A program made the position numbers and the translations under genes. A DNA stretch of 64,000 nt from Nocardia aurantia. Lineage in GTDB: Bacteria; Actinomycetota; Actinomycetes; Mycobacteriales; Mycobacteriaceae. Every line of letters begins with the position of its first letter. Position 1 is the stretch's first letter. Shown one piece after another: positions 25,344 to 35,141 of this stretch. The notes below the pieces were generated by a model. It was not told where the DNA came from. It ran no database searches and worked only from the letters and a program-made list of their open reading frames with translations. The stretch lies in NCBI RefSeq assembly GCF_009604425.1, contig NZ_WEGI01000016.1:62001-126000 (forward strand), written 5' to 3'.

Positions 25344-26201
25344 ATGCCCGTCATCGACGTTCTCGATTCGTATCTCAACTACACCGAGGTCGGCGCCGGC
25401 CCGGTGCCGATCGTGTTCCTGCACGGCAACCCGACCTCGTCGTATCTGTGGCGCAACGTGATTCCGCACGTCGGCGACCGGACCCGGGTACTGGCGCCGG
25501 ACCTGATCGGCATGGGTGAATCCGGTAAGCCGGAGATCGGTTACCGCTTCACCGATCACGCCCGCTACCTCGCCGCCTGGTTCGACGCGCTGGAACTCGA
25601 CCGGGTGGTCCTGGTCGGCCACGACTGGGGTGGGGCGCTCGGAATGAATTGGGCGGCACAGCATTCCGAACGGGTTCGGGGAATAGCCGTCCTGGAGACC
25701 TTCCTGCGCCCGCTGCGCTGGAGCGAGATGCCGCCGCGCGGTGCCGAACTGTTCCGCCGGTTCCGGTCACCGGAGGGTGAGCAGGCGATCCTGGTCGAGA
25801 ACATGTTCATCGAATACAACCTGCCGTTCGGCGCGAAATCCCTCACCCCCGCCGACCTCGACGTATACCGGGCGCCGTATCCGACGCCGGAATCCCGGCG
25901 CCCGATGCTGGTCTGGCCGCGCGAGTTCCCGCTGGACGGTGAGCCCGCGGACGTCGTGGCGATCGTGGCGGACTACGGCCGCTGGATGGCCGCGTCGCCC
26001 GACGTCCCCAAGCTGGTGATGGCTGTGGAGAACGGCGTCGGGCTCGGCTCCGCGGAAGCGGTCGAATGGGCCGTGTCGACGTTCGCCGCCGCCGAGGCCG
26101 TCGGCATCGGCCCGGCCGGGCATCACGCCCCCGAGGATCAGCCCGATGCCATCGGCACGGCGATCGCGGAGTGGGTCGACAAGCACAATCTGCTCGGCTG
26201 A
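25344..26201 (+). CDS. dhaA: Haloalkane dehalogenase, HLD-II (DhaA/LinB) type
   Basis: An alpha/beta hydrolase of 285 residues that hydrolyses carbon-halogen bonds of haloalkanes to alcohols. ATG 25344 lies behind GGAAGGA; a longer GTG frame has no support. Key residues are visible: halide-binding Asn29 (HGNPTSSYLW), the nucleophile Asp94 with halide-binding Trp95 (GHDWGG), acid Glu118 (LETFLRP) and catalytic His260 (GPAGHHAPED). The Asp-His-Glu triad with Asn+Trp halide support defines subfamily II. A cap domain lies between about 130 and 210. Many actinobacteria carry such enzymes without known natural substrates. It has no signal peptide. A hairpin follows the stop. Confidence 0.92.
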   Translation: MPVIDVLDSYLNYTEVGAGPVPIVFLHGNPTSSYLWRNVIPHVGDRTRVLAPDLIGMGESGKPEIGYRFTDHARYLAAWFDALELDRVVLVGHDWGGALGMNWAAQHSERVRGIAVLETFLRPLRWSEMPPRGAELFRRFRSPEGEQAILVENMFIEYNLPFGAKSLTPADLDVYRAPYPTPESRRPMLVWPREFPLDGEPADVVAIVADYGRWMAASPDVPKLVMAVENGVGLGSAEAVEWAVSTFAAAEAVGIGPAGHHAPEDQPDAIGTAIAEWVDKHNLLG

Positions 26202-26212
26202 GACGCCCGTCA

Positions 26213-26250
26213 CCGGTTCCCGCACCCCTTGTAGCCGGTGCGGGAGCCGG
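26213..26250 (+). terminator. Hairpin terminator after haloalkane dehalogenase
   Basis: A 14-bp stem (26213-26226 with 26237-26250) with one G-U pair and a 10-nt loop begins 11 bases after the stop. No U tract is present. Confidence 0.7.
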
Positions 26251-26311
26251 AATCGGGTGCGACAGGCCGAGGACCCTTGCGGGTCGTTCGTGGTCGGCGA
26301 ACGATGGAGTG

Positions 26312-27361
26312 ATGACGGCAGCAGCGGGAAACACGGCGACCGGCGGTGGCGCGGAAGATGCTGGGGGGCAACCGATGTCGACCCATCGCCAGGTGACCGG
26401 CTCCGGATCGGGCCGGAAAAGCGCGGACGGCGAGGGGCGCCGGGCCGCCGACACGGTGGATGCCGAGGCGGCGCTCGTCCGGCGGGCGGCCGACGGCGAC
26501 CGCGCGGCCGTCACGGAAGTCGTCCGGCTGCTGCAGGATCCGCTGTATCGGCTGGCGCTGCGAATGCTCGCGCGGCCGGCGGACGCCGAGGACGCGACGC
26601 AGGAGATCCTGCTGCGGGTGGTCGGCAACCTTGGTACCTGGCGTGGTGAGGCCAGGCTGCTCACGTGGGCCTATCGCATCGGCGTCAACTATCTCCTCAA
26701 CCAGGCGCGACGTACTCCGCTGGAGCGCTCGCACCTGTCCCTGGACGCGTTCGGCGAGGGGCTGCGAGACGGGCTGGCCGATGCCGACTATCGCGGCCCG
26801 GAAGCCGAACTGCTCGTCCGCGAGATGCGGTTGTCCTGCAGTCAGGCCATGTTGCAGTGCCTGGTCCGCGACGAGCGCGTCGCGTTCGTGCTGAGCGAGG
26901 TGTTCGAACTCGGCTCGGCGGAGGCCGCGTGGATCGTCGGCAGCACCCCGGCCGCGTATCGCAAGCGGCTGGAGCGGGCGAAGCGGCGCCTCGGCGACTT
27001 CCTCCACGCCACCTGCGGACTGGCGAACCCGGCGGCGTTCTGCCGATGTGCGCGGCGCATCGACAAAGCCGTCGCGGTGGGGCGCCTGGACCCGGCTCGT
27101 CCGGTGCTCGCGACCCATCCGGTCACTCCGGGCGGTCGCACGGTCGTCGCCGCCGAACAGCAGATGGTCCGGTTGCACGATGCCGCGGCCGTACTGCGCT
27201 CGCATCCCGACTATGCCGCACCACAGGCCCGGACGGCCGCCATCGCCGGACTGATCCGCTCGGGCCGTTTCCCACTGCTCGACGGCGGCGACTTGACGCC
27301 CGGCCGGGCCGGGAGTGTCCTGGAAAACGGGGGTACCGAGCGGGAGGCAGGTGTCTTGTGA
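26312..27361 (+). CDS. ECF-type sigma-70 family sigma factor with C-terminal cysteine motif
   Basis: The protein has 349 residues; ATG 26312 is behind ATGGAGTG, and a later in-frame ATG at 26374 is possible. Region sigma-2 is clear (DAEDATQEILLRVVGNLGTWRGEARLLTWAYRIG; cited in part) and sigma-4 follows (AFVLSEVFELGSAEAAWIVG, then AYRKRLERAKRRL). After sigma-4 there is a roughly 130-residue extension starting with a cysteine cluster (CGLANPAAFCRC), which might bind metal or respond to redox state. No anti-sigma factor gene is adjacent. Its stop codon overlaps the start of the next gene (GTGA), so the two are coupled. Confidence 0.88.
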   Translation: MTAAAGNTATGGGAEDAGGQPMSTHRQVTGSGSGRKSADGEGRRAADTVDAEAALVRRAADGDRAAVTEVVRLLQDPLYRLALRMLARPADAEDATQEILLRVVGNLGTWRGEARLLTWAYRIGVNYLLNQARRTPLERSHLSLDAFGEGLRDGLADADYRGPEAELLVREMRLSCSQAMLQCLVRDERVAFVLSEVFELGSAEAAWIVGSTPAAYRKRLERAKRRLGDFLHATCGLANPAAFCRCARRIDKAVAVGRLDPARPVLATHPVTPGGRTVVAAEQQMVRLHDAAAVLRSHPDYAAPQARTAAIAGLIRSGRFPLLDGGDLTPGRAGSVLENGGTEREAGVL

Positions 27362-27999
27362 ACGATCGACAGACCGTGAACGCACTGCTCGAGCAGGCCG
27401 GCCGCACCTATGCCGACGAGGCCGGGATCACGCTGGCCGACCGGCCGGCGCCGCTGTTCCAGCTGCTCGTGCTCGCCCAGTTGATGAGCGCCAGGATCTC
27501 CGCGCAGATCGCGGTCGGTGCCGTCCGCGAGCTGATCCACTCCGGTTACCGGACCCCGCAGCGGGTCGCGGGCGCCGACTGGCAGGACCTGGTGGACGCG
27601 CTCGGCCGCGGCCACTACGTGCGCTACGACGAGTCGACGGCCACCCGGCTACGCGAGAATGCCGCTCTGCTGCTCGACCGCTACCACGGCGACCTGCGCC
27701 GTCTGGCGGCCGAGGCCGATCACGATCCGAACCGGTGCGCGGAGTTGTTGCAGCAGTTCGAGGGCCTGGGTCCGGTCGCGGCGGACATCTTCCTGCGCGA
27801 GGTTCAGGACACCTGGACCTGGGTGCGCCCGCGTTTCGACGAGCGGGCCCGGCGCGGCGCGCGACGATTGCATCTGCCGACCGACCCGGCGGCCCTCGAC
27901 GGTCTCGGCCATGCCGGTCACGACGCGGAGCTGGCCGCGGCCCTGGTCCGGGTGACCATCGACCGGGACCTGGCGCCCGCCGTGCTGGGCACCGGCTGA
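27358..27999 (+). CDS. HhH-GPD superfamily protein (endonuclease III-like), catalytic residues apparently lost
   Basis: The protein has 213 residues; GTG 27358 overlaps the sigma-factor stop by 4 bases. The fold pattern is that of base-excision glycosylases: LLVLAQLMSARISAQIA early and the helix-hairpin-helix LQQFEGLGPVAADIF. The position of the catalytic lysine of EndoIII (LPGVGRKTA) is occupied by valine. The expected aspartate region (VDTHV) reads VRPRF, although an Asp follows shortly after. The C-terminal cysteines of the 4Fe-4S cluster are absent. It may therefore bind DNA without cleaving it, or act as a monofunctional glycosylase with different chemistry. Coupling with a sigma factor suggests a stress-related role (inference). 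Confidence 0.8.
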   Translation: MNDRQTVNALLEQAGRTYADEAGITLADRPAPLFQLLVLAQLMSARISAQIAVGAVRELIHSGYRTPQRVAGADWQDLVDALGRGHYVRYDESTATRLRENAALLLDRYHGDLRRLAAEADHDPNRCAELLQQFEGLGPVAADIFLREVQDTWTWVRPRFDERARRGARRLHLPTDPAALDGLGHAGHDAELAAALVRVTIDRDLAPAVLGTG

Positions 28000-28463
28000 T
28001 CGCGGCGCGCACCCATCCGCGACCGGCCGTTCGGCGATACTGGGCGGGGCTTGCCCTCCCGATCGCCGGGTGACCGGTTGCGGAATCCGACTGTTCCGGT
28101 CCTGGCTTGGGGACATGACTCGTGGTGACGCTCGCCACCGCATCATCCGGCACCCGGTCGGGTGCTCGTGGGTATGTCCGGAGCGTTCGAAAAAATTCTG
28201 CGGGTCGGGAATCAACCCGGCATGCCGCTCGTTGAGCACTTCGACAACGTTGAGTGCAGTCGGCTCAAGAATGTAGTTGACTCGGGTAGCGCCCGGGGGC
28301 AGTATTGAGCCGACCACGCTCAGCGTTGCTGGGACCGTGCTCCACGCGGTGTTCGGGGTGAGGTCCCGCGGCCCGGCCGGATGCGTCACGAGCGCACCGC
28401 CGGGGCCGCGACAGGCACCTTGCCCTGTACGACACACAGGTACGTCACTTAGGAGGAACCACA
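28000..28463. other. Upstream region of dnaK operon
   Basis: A 464-bp non-coding region. It holds the HAIR operator at 28249-28269, about 195 bp before the dnaK start. A likely -35 TTGAGT (28250-28255) overlaps the operator and a possible -10 TGTAGT lies at 28272-28277 with 16-bp spacing. A long leader of about 180 nt would precede dnaK. No other gene is seen. Confidence 0.65.
28249..28269. promoter_or_regulatory. HAIR element (HspR operator) upstream of dnaK
   Basis: The arms GTTGAGT and GCTCAAG are separated by 7 bases, against the consensus CTTGAGT-N7-ACTCAAG (12 of 14 positions). It overlaps a probable -35 box, so HspR binding would block transcription, as known for actinobacterial dnaK operons. 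Confidence 0.85.
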
Positions 28464-30310
<1,847 letters not shown>

Positions 30311-30314
<4 letters not shown>

Positions 30315-31072
30315 GCCAGAATCCGGAACAGGAGCCGGTCACCATCGTCGACAACCGCAAGGTCGATCCCGAGACCGGTGAGGTCCGAGAGCCCGCGGCC
30401 GACGCCACTGCGGCGCCCACTCCGGAAGCCGGGCCCGACGCCGCGGCGGCAACCGCCGCGGCGACCGGCAACGGTGAGGCGGGAAACGGCGAGGCCGCGG
30501 CCTCGGTGAGCACCGGCTCGGCCGGCGCCGAGCTGGCCGAGCGCACCGCCGACCTGCAGCGGCTGACCGCGGAGTACGCCAACTACCGGCGGCGGGTCGA
30601 CCGCGACCGCAAGGCCGCCGTCGACGCGGCGAAGGCCTCGGTGGTCACGGAGCTGCTCGGGGTGCTCGACGATCTCGATCGGGCTCGCGCCCATGGTGAT
30701 CTGGAGTCCGGGCCGCTGAAGTCGGTGGCGGACAAGCTGGCCGACGCGCTGCGCAAGCAGGGCCTCGACGAGTTCGGTACGGAGGGCGAGCCTTTCGATC
30801 CGACCCTGCACGAGGCCGTGCAGCACGAGGGTGACGGACACGACCCGGTGATCGGCGTCGTGATGCGCAAGGGTTACCGCTTCGGCGATCGCGTGCTGCG
30901 GCACGCGCTGGTCGGCGTCACCGACGCCGCCCTGGCCGACGACACCGCGGCGAGCCGCGTCGTGGGCACCACCGCGAGCCGCGTCACGGGCACCGGGCCG
31001 GAGGACGGCAGTGCGGCGGATCCGGAGACTCCGGAGACGACGAATGCCGGCGACGGCAGTGCCGACGAGTAA
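30311..31072 (+). CDS. grpE: Nucleotide exchange factor GrpE
   Basis: The protein has 253 residues; the GTG at 30311 overlaps the dnaK stop (GTGA). A disordered acidic/Ala-rich N-terminus (about 75 residues) precedes a coiled-coil segment (ELAERTADLQRLTAEYANYRRRVDRD; cited in part). The beta domain has the family end motif LHEAVQHEGDGHDPVIGVVMRKGYRFGDRVLRHALV (in part). It releases ADP from DnaK. The last 50 residues are a low-complexity Thr/Ala/Asp tail, which makes it longer than the E. coli protein (197 residues). Confidence 0.98.
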
Positions 31073-31096
31073 CAGTGTGAAAGGAGGAGATGCTCG

Positions 31097-32263
31097 GTGA
31101 ATCGGGAGTGGCTCGAGAAGGACTTCTACAAGGAGCTGGGTGTCTCCTCCAGCGCCACCGCGGATGACATCAAGAAGGCCTACCGCAAACTGGCCCGTGA
31201 TCTGCATCCGGACAAGAATCCGGGTGATGCCAAGGCCGAGGAGCGATTCAAGGCCGTCAGCGAGGCACATGCCGTGCTGTCGGATACGGAGAAGCGCAAG
31301 GAGTACGACGAGGCGCGGCGGCTGTTCGCCAGCGGCGCCTTCGGTCGTGGCGGGTTCGCGCCGGGCGGTGGTTACGCGCCCGGCGGCTTCAACGGCGAGT
31401 TCAACCTCGGCGACATCTTCGGGGGCGCCGCGGGCGGCGGGGACGGTGGCCTGGGCGATCTGCTCGGCGGTCTGTTCAACCGCGGCGGCGGCCGGGCTTC
31501 CACCCGGCCGCGGCGCGGCAGCGACGTGGAGACCGAGACGACCCTCGGCTTCCGCGAGGCGGCGCAGGGCGTCACCGTGCCGCTGCGGATGACCAGTCCG
31601 TCGCCGTGTACCACCTGCCACGGCAGCGGTGCCAAGCCCGGCACGAGCCCGCGGGTCTGCCCGCACTGCAACGGAACCGGCGTGATCAGCCGTAACCAGG
31701 GTGCGTTCGGATTCAGCGAGCCGTGCGAGGACTGCCGCGGCACCGGGTCGATCATCGACGACCCGTGTGTCGACTGCCACGGCACCGGCATCCAGAACCG
31801 GACCCGCACGATCACCGTGCGGGTGCCACCGGGGGTGCGCGACGGACAGCGGATCCGGCTGGCCGGACAGGGCGAGGCGGGCCTACGCGGCGCCCCGGCG
31901 GGCGATCTGTTCGTCACCGTGCACGTCAGCAACGACAAGGTCTTCGGCCGCACCGGCGACGACCTGACCCTGGTACTGCCGGTCAGCTACAGCGAACTGG
32001 TACTGGGCACCACGGTGTCGGTGCCGACGCTGGACGGCCGGGTCGGCGTCAAGGTGCCCGCGGGCACCGCCGACGGCCGCACCCTGCGCGTGCGCGGCCG
32101 CGGCGTGCCCAAGCGCGACGGCACCTCGGGCGACCTGCTCGTCACGGTGAAGGTCGCGGTACCGCAGAAGCTGGACGACGATGCCACCGAGGCATTGCGG
32201 AACTACGCGGACGCGGAGAAGGCGGGTGGGTTCGACCCGCGTGCCGGATGGGCAGGTGCGTGA
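31097..32263 (+). CDS. dnaJ: Co-chaperone DnaJ (Hsp40), type I
   Basis: The protein has 388 residues; GTG 31097 is preceded by GGAGG with 9-base spacing. The J domain (residues 10-75) has the HPD triad in DLHPDKNPG. A Gly/Phe-rich linker follows (FGRGGFAPGGGYAPGG). All four zinc-finger repeats are present (CTTCHGSG, CPHCNGTG, CEDCRGTG, CVDCHGTG). The C-terminal substrate domains include VRVPPGVRDGQRIRLAGQGE. It stimulates DnaK ATPase and delivers substrates. This is the DnaJ1 form that travels with hspR. Its stop overlaps the hspR start by one base (TGATG). Confidence 0.98.
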   Translation: MNREWLEKDFYKELGVSSSATADDIKKAYRKLARDLHPDKNPGDAKAEERFKAVSEAHAVLSDTEKRKEYDEARRLFASGAFGRGGFAPGGGYAPGGFNGEFNLGDIFGGAAGGGDGGLGDLLGGLFNRGGGRASTRPRRGSDVETETTLGFREAAQGVTVPLRMTSPSPCTTCHGSGAKPGTSPRVCPHCNGTGVISRNQGAFGFSEPCEDCRGTGSIIDDPCVDCHGTGIQNRTRTITVRVPPGVRDGQRIRLAGQGEAGLRGAPAGDLFVTVHVSNDKVFGRTGDDLTLVLPVSYSELVLGTTVSVPTLDGRVGVKVPAGTADGRTLRVRGRGVPKRDGTSGDLLVTVKVAVPQKLDDDATEALRNYADAEKAGGFDPRAGWAGA

Positions 32264-32655
32264 TGGATGATCCGAAGAAGATGAGCGCGTCCACCGAGTA
32301 CTTCATGATCTCGGTGGCCGCCCAGCTGGCCGGTATGCATGCGCAGACCCTGCGCACCTACGACCGGCTGGGTCTGGTGACCCCGCAACGCACCTCCGGT
32401 GGGGGACGGCGTTATTCGAGCCGGGACGTGGAGCTGCTGCGCGAGGTGCAGCGGCTGTCCCAGGACGAGGGCGTCAACCTGGCCGGCATCAAGCGGATCA
32501 TCGAACTCACCAACCAGGTCGAGGAGCTGCAGCAGCGGCTCGGCGAGCTGGCCGCCGAGGTGGAGCGGATGCGCGCGGCCTACCGCCCCGACCTCACCCC
32601 GCCCCCGCGCAGCACCGCGCTGGTGGTCTGGCAGCCCCGCAACAAGCGCCGGTAG
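32263..32655 (+). CDS. hspR: Heat-shock repressor HspR (MerR family)
   Basis: The protein has 130 residues. ATG 32263 overlaps the dnaJ stop; a GTG directly before it is also possible. The MerR winged helix is visible (FMISVAAQLAGMHAQTLRTYDRLGLVTPQR, in part; then GGRRYSSRDVELLREVQRLSQDEGVNLAGIK, in part), and a coiled coil (VEELQQRLGELAAEVERM). HspR binds HAIR sites; both the dnaK operon (28249) and clpB (37546) carry one here, so HspR closes a negative feedback loop. A U-tailed hairpin ends the operon. Confidence 0.97.
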   Translation: MDDPKKMSASTEYFMISVAAQLAGMHAQTLRTYDRLGLVTPQRTSGGGRRYSSRDVELLREVQRLSQDEGVNLAGIKRIIELTNQVEELQQRLGELAAEVERMRAAYRPDLTPPPRSTALVVWQPRNKRR

Positions 32656-33111
32656 TACCCGGAAATGTCCGTGTGACAGCGCCTTCGATGTCGGAGGCGC
32701 TGTTTTTCGTTGTGCCCCAGCACCTCCGCGGCGGGTGCGGCGGTATTCCACAGCGGCGGTGGCCGGATCGTTGCCGTAATCGCCTCGAATGCCGTGCGAC
32801 ACCGGTTTTCGCGCTCGCTGGATTGATCAGCACCGTTCCGGCAAATATGAGTCGTGCACGGCAAGTTCCCCACTTTGTTCCTATCGGCGATCGAAATGAT
32901 CCGAATTTGCTGGGCTTTCGGTATGTTTCCAGGGGGCTTGGCACGCTCGCGCCCTGATCCGTCGGAATTTCACGCCTGTTGTTCGGGAAGGCCATTCCGT
33001 TGCCGGCAAACCTCACCTAGACTCGCAGAACATCGGCTGCTGACGAGTGGCTCACGGCATTCCACTCCGGGTGCGGTCAGTGTTCGAGTGCGAAATGGGG
33101 TTGTGAGACTT
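32656..33111. other. Intergenic region between hspR and first flavohemoglobin
   Basis: Beyond the dnaK-operon terminator, about 400 bp of lower-GC sequence carry no convincing gene. It should contain the promoter of the flavohemoglobin gene at 33112. I do not see a recognisable nitric-oxide-responsive operator by eye. Confidence 0.55.
32676..32707 (+). terminator. Rho-independent terminator of the dnaK operon
   Basis: An 8-bp stem CAGCGCCT/AGGCGCTG (32677-32684 with 32695-32702) with a 10-nt loop is followed by TTTTT, 20 bases after the hspR stop. Confidence 0.9.
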
Positions 33112-34281
33112 ATGGATTCGCGGACCGTCGCATTGATCAGAACGACATTCAAGGCGGTTGCTGCGGAGGAGGGGGGACCGGACAAACTCGCCCGGTCGTT
33201 CTACGCCATCCTCTTCACCGAATACCCGCACATCCGGGACCTGTTCCCCGCCGCCCTCGGGGCGCAGCGCGATCGGCTGATCAAGGCCATCGGCTACACC
33301 GTGGAGCGGTTGGAGGAGCCCGACCGGCTGCTGCCCTTCCTGGCGCAGCTGGGCCGCGATCATCGCAAATACGGCGTGACCGCGGAACACTATGCGGCAG
33401 TGAGCAGATCACTGCGGCTCGCGCTCGGCGGCTACGCCGGCACCGAACTGTGGACCGACGAGGTGGAGCGGGCCTGGGAGGAAGGCCTGGACCTGATCGC
33501 GAGCACCATGACGACCGCCGCCGAGCAGGAGACCGCCCCGCCGGTGTGGACCGGCACCGTCGTCGAGCACCGTGCGGTACTCCGCAATCTGTCGATCGTG
33601 CGGCTGCGGCTGGATCAGCCGATGACCTACGCGGCCGGTCAGTACATGAGCGTGCAGATCCCGTCCCGGCCGCGGATGTGGCGTTATCTCTCCGCCGCGG
33701 TACCCCCGAATCCTCAGGGGGAGATCGAATTCCACATCCGGAGCATCACCGGCGGCTGGGTCGGCCCCGCTGTCGTCGGGCATACCGTGGTCGGCGACCG
33801 CTGGCTGCTGGGGTCACCGCTGGGCGGGCTCGGCGTACTGCGCAACACCCGCCGCAAGATGCTCATGGTCGGATGCGGCACCGGCATCGCCCCGCTGCGC
33901 GCGCAGTTGCTGGCGATGACCCAGCGCCGATCCAATCCGCGGGTGCATTTGTTCGTCGGCGGGCAGCACCCGTGCGATCTCTACGATCTGGCGACACTGA
34001 GCGCGCTCTCCGTCGCACACAAGTGGCTGACCGTCACGCCGGTCGTCGAGAGCATCGAAAACCCGTGGTGGTACGCCGATTCCGGCGATCCGGCACCGGA
34101 ACTGCCCGCATTACAGCGAAGACAGGTCGGGCAGATCGGCAAAGTGGTGGCCGCCGCGGGCGATTGGTCGGACCACGACGTCCAGATCGTGGGCGCCCCG
34201 CCGATGGTGCAGACCACCAAATTCCGCCTGATGGCCGCGGGTGTCCCGACGCGCAACATCCGGCACGACCCACTCTTCTGA
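33112..34281 (+). CDS. Flavohemoglobin-family protein (globin + FAD/NAD reductase), copy 1
   Basis: The protein has 389 residues; ATG 33112 aligns with the start of its paralogue at 36302 (MDSRTVALIR and VDARSAALVR). Residues 1-135 are a globin with the distal FYAILF tyrosine and the proximal His in RDHRKYG. Tyr ten residues later (EHY) and a Glu in AWEEG complete the proximal relay of Hmp. The FAD domain has WRYLSAAVPPN instead of the RxYS of Hmp. The NAD-binding motif GCGTGIAPLRAQL and a C-terminal IVGAPPMV follow. Such proteins turn nitric oxide into nitrate or, in mycobacterial type II members (Rv0385, beside clpB), are reported to use D-lactate. The FAD motif fits the Rv0385-type. Confidence 0.88.
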   Translation: MDSRTVALIRTTFKAVAAEEGGPDKLARSFYAILFTEYPHIRDLFPAALGAQRDRLIKAIGYTVERLEEPDRLLPFLAQLGRDHRKYGVTAEHYAAVSRSLRLALGGYAGTELWTDEVERAWEEGLDLIASTMTTAAEQETAPPVWTGTVVEHRAVLRNLSIVRLRLDQPMTYAAGQYMSVQIPSRPRMWRYLSAAVPPNPQGEIEFHIRSITGGWVGPAVVGHTVVGDRWLLGSPLGGLGVLRNTRRKMLMVGCGTGIAPLRAQLLAMTQRRSNPRVHLFVGGQHPCDLYDLATLSALSVAHKWLTVTPVVESIENPWWYADSGDPAPELPALQRRQVGQIGKVVAAAGDWSDHDVQIVGAPPMVQTTKFRLMAAGVPTRNIRHDPLF

Positions 34282-34306
34282 GCCGAGCTGTACGCGGGTC
34301 CACCGG

Positions 34307-35092
34307 TCAAGCGCCCTCGTACCGAATGGCTCCCGGCGGGGTGCCTCCCGCGACCAGGCTTTCGACGGTCGCCTGGACCATCGCGCGCGATCCGCACACC
34401 AGTACCCGGTGGTGCAGCAGCGGGCCCATATCGCCGACCACGTCGGCGAGCGTCCCCTCCAGCATCTCGTTCACGTCGAATCCGATGTCGACGCGGCAAC
34501 TCTCGTACCATTCGTCGACCCACGCCGGGTCGTAGGCGCTCTCCACCACCGGTATCACCGTCAGCCAGGGCAGTTCCCCGGCGAGCAGATACAACATGTC
34601 CGAGGCGTACAGGTCGCGCGGCGACCGGCCACCGACGAACAGGTGCGTGCGCGGCGGCTGCGGCCGTCGCGACAGGTCCAGCAGCAGCGAGCGCAGCGGC
34701 GCCAGCCCGGTGCCGCCGGCGATCATCACCACATCGGTGGCCTCCGGCTCGACCGACAGCCAGCCGTCCGGCGCCGCGATCCGCCACTGGTCACCCGGCC
34801 GGGTGTCGGCGACCATGGTCCCGCTGCACCAGCCGCCCGGCACCGTCCGCACATGGAATTCCAGTTTGCCGTCCAGCGAGGGCGGCAGCGCCGGCGACAA
34901 CCGGCGCCGCAGCCCGGGATGCTGCGGCACGATGACCTCGACGGACTGCCCGGCGGTGAACGGCACGTACTCGCCGATGAGCCGGATCACCGCCAGATCG
35001 TGCCGCACCCGATGGTGCCCGACCACCGTCGCCGTCCACTCGGAGGCGGCGTGGACCGGGAACTCGCCGGTCTGGTCGGGGCCGATCGTCAC
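34307..35092 (-). CDS. Flavohemoglobin-type FAD/NAD oxidoreductase without globin domain
   Basis: The protein has 261 residues from GTG 35092, which has GAGGA nine bases upstream; an alternative GTG at 35137 lacks a ribosome site. It matches only the reductase part of its neighbours: TATVVGHHRVRHDLAVIRL, the FAD region RRRLSPALPP, and GGTGLAPLRSLLL for NAD(P). The C-terminal LVCGSRAMVQAT is also kept. The globin is missing entirely, and the upstream sequence belongs to the next gene, so this is a stand-alone reductase rather than a broken gene. It lies 49 bp downstream of the full-length copy in the same direction and converges with copy 1. It could serve as an electron donor to another globin (inference). 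Confidence 0.85.
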   Translation of the reverse strand: MTIGPDQTGEFPVHAASEWTATVVGHHRVRHDLAVIRLIGEYVPFTAGQSVEVIVPQHPGLRRRLSPALPPSLDGKLEFHVRTVPGGWCSGTMVADTRPGDQWRIAAPDGWLSVEPEATDVVMIAGGTGLAPLRSLLLDLSRRPQPPRTHLFVGGRSPRDLYASDMLYLLAGELPWLTVIPVVESAYDPAWVDEWYESCRVDIGFDVNEMLEGTLADVVGDMGPLLHHRVLVCGSRAMVQATVESLVAGGTPPGAIRYEGA

Positions 35093-35141
35093 TGCTGTGT
35101 CCTCATTCTCGGAAATCGCAATCCTCTGAAACCCCACGAAT

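Noticed and set aside
34307..35137. The globin-less reductase as a pseudogene fragment
   Set aside because: The FAD and NAD motifs and C-terminus are intact, a ribosome site precedes its start, and no remnant globin sequence is present upstream.
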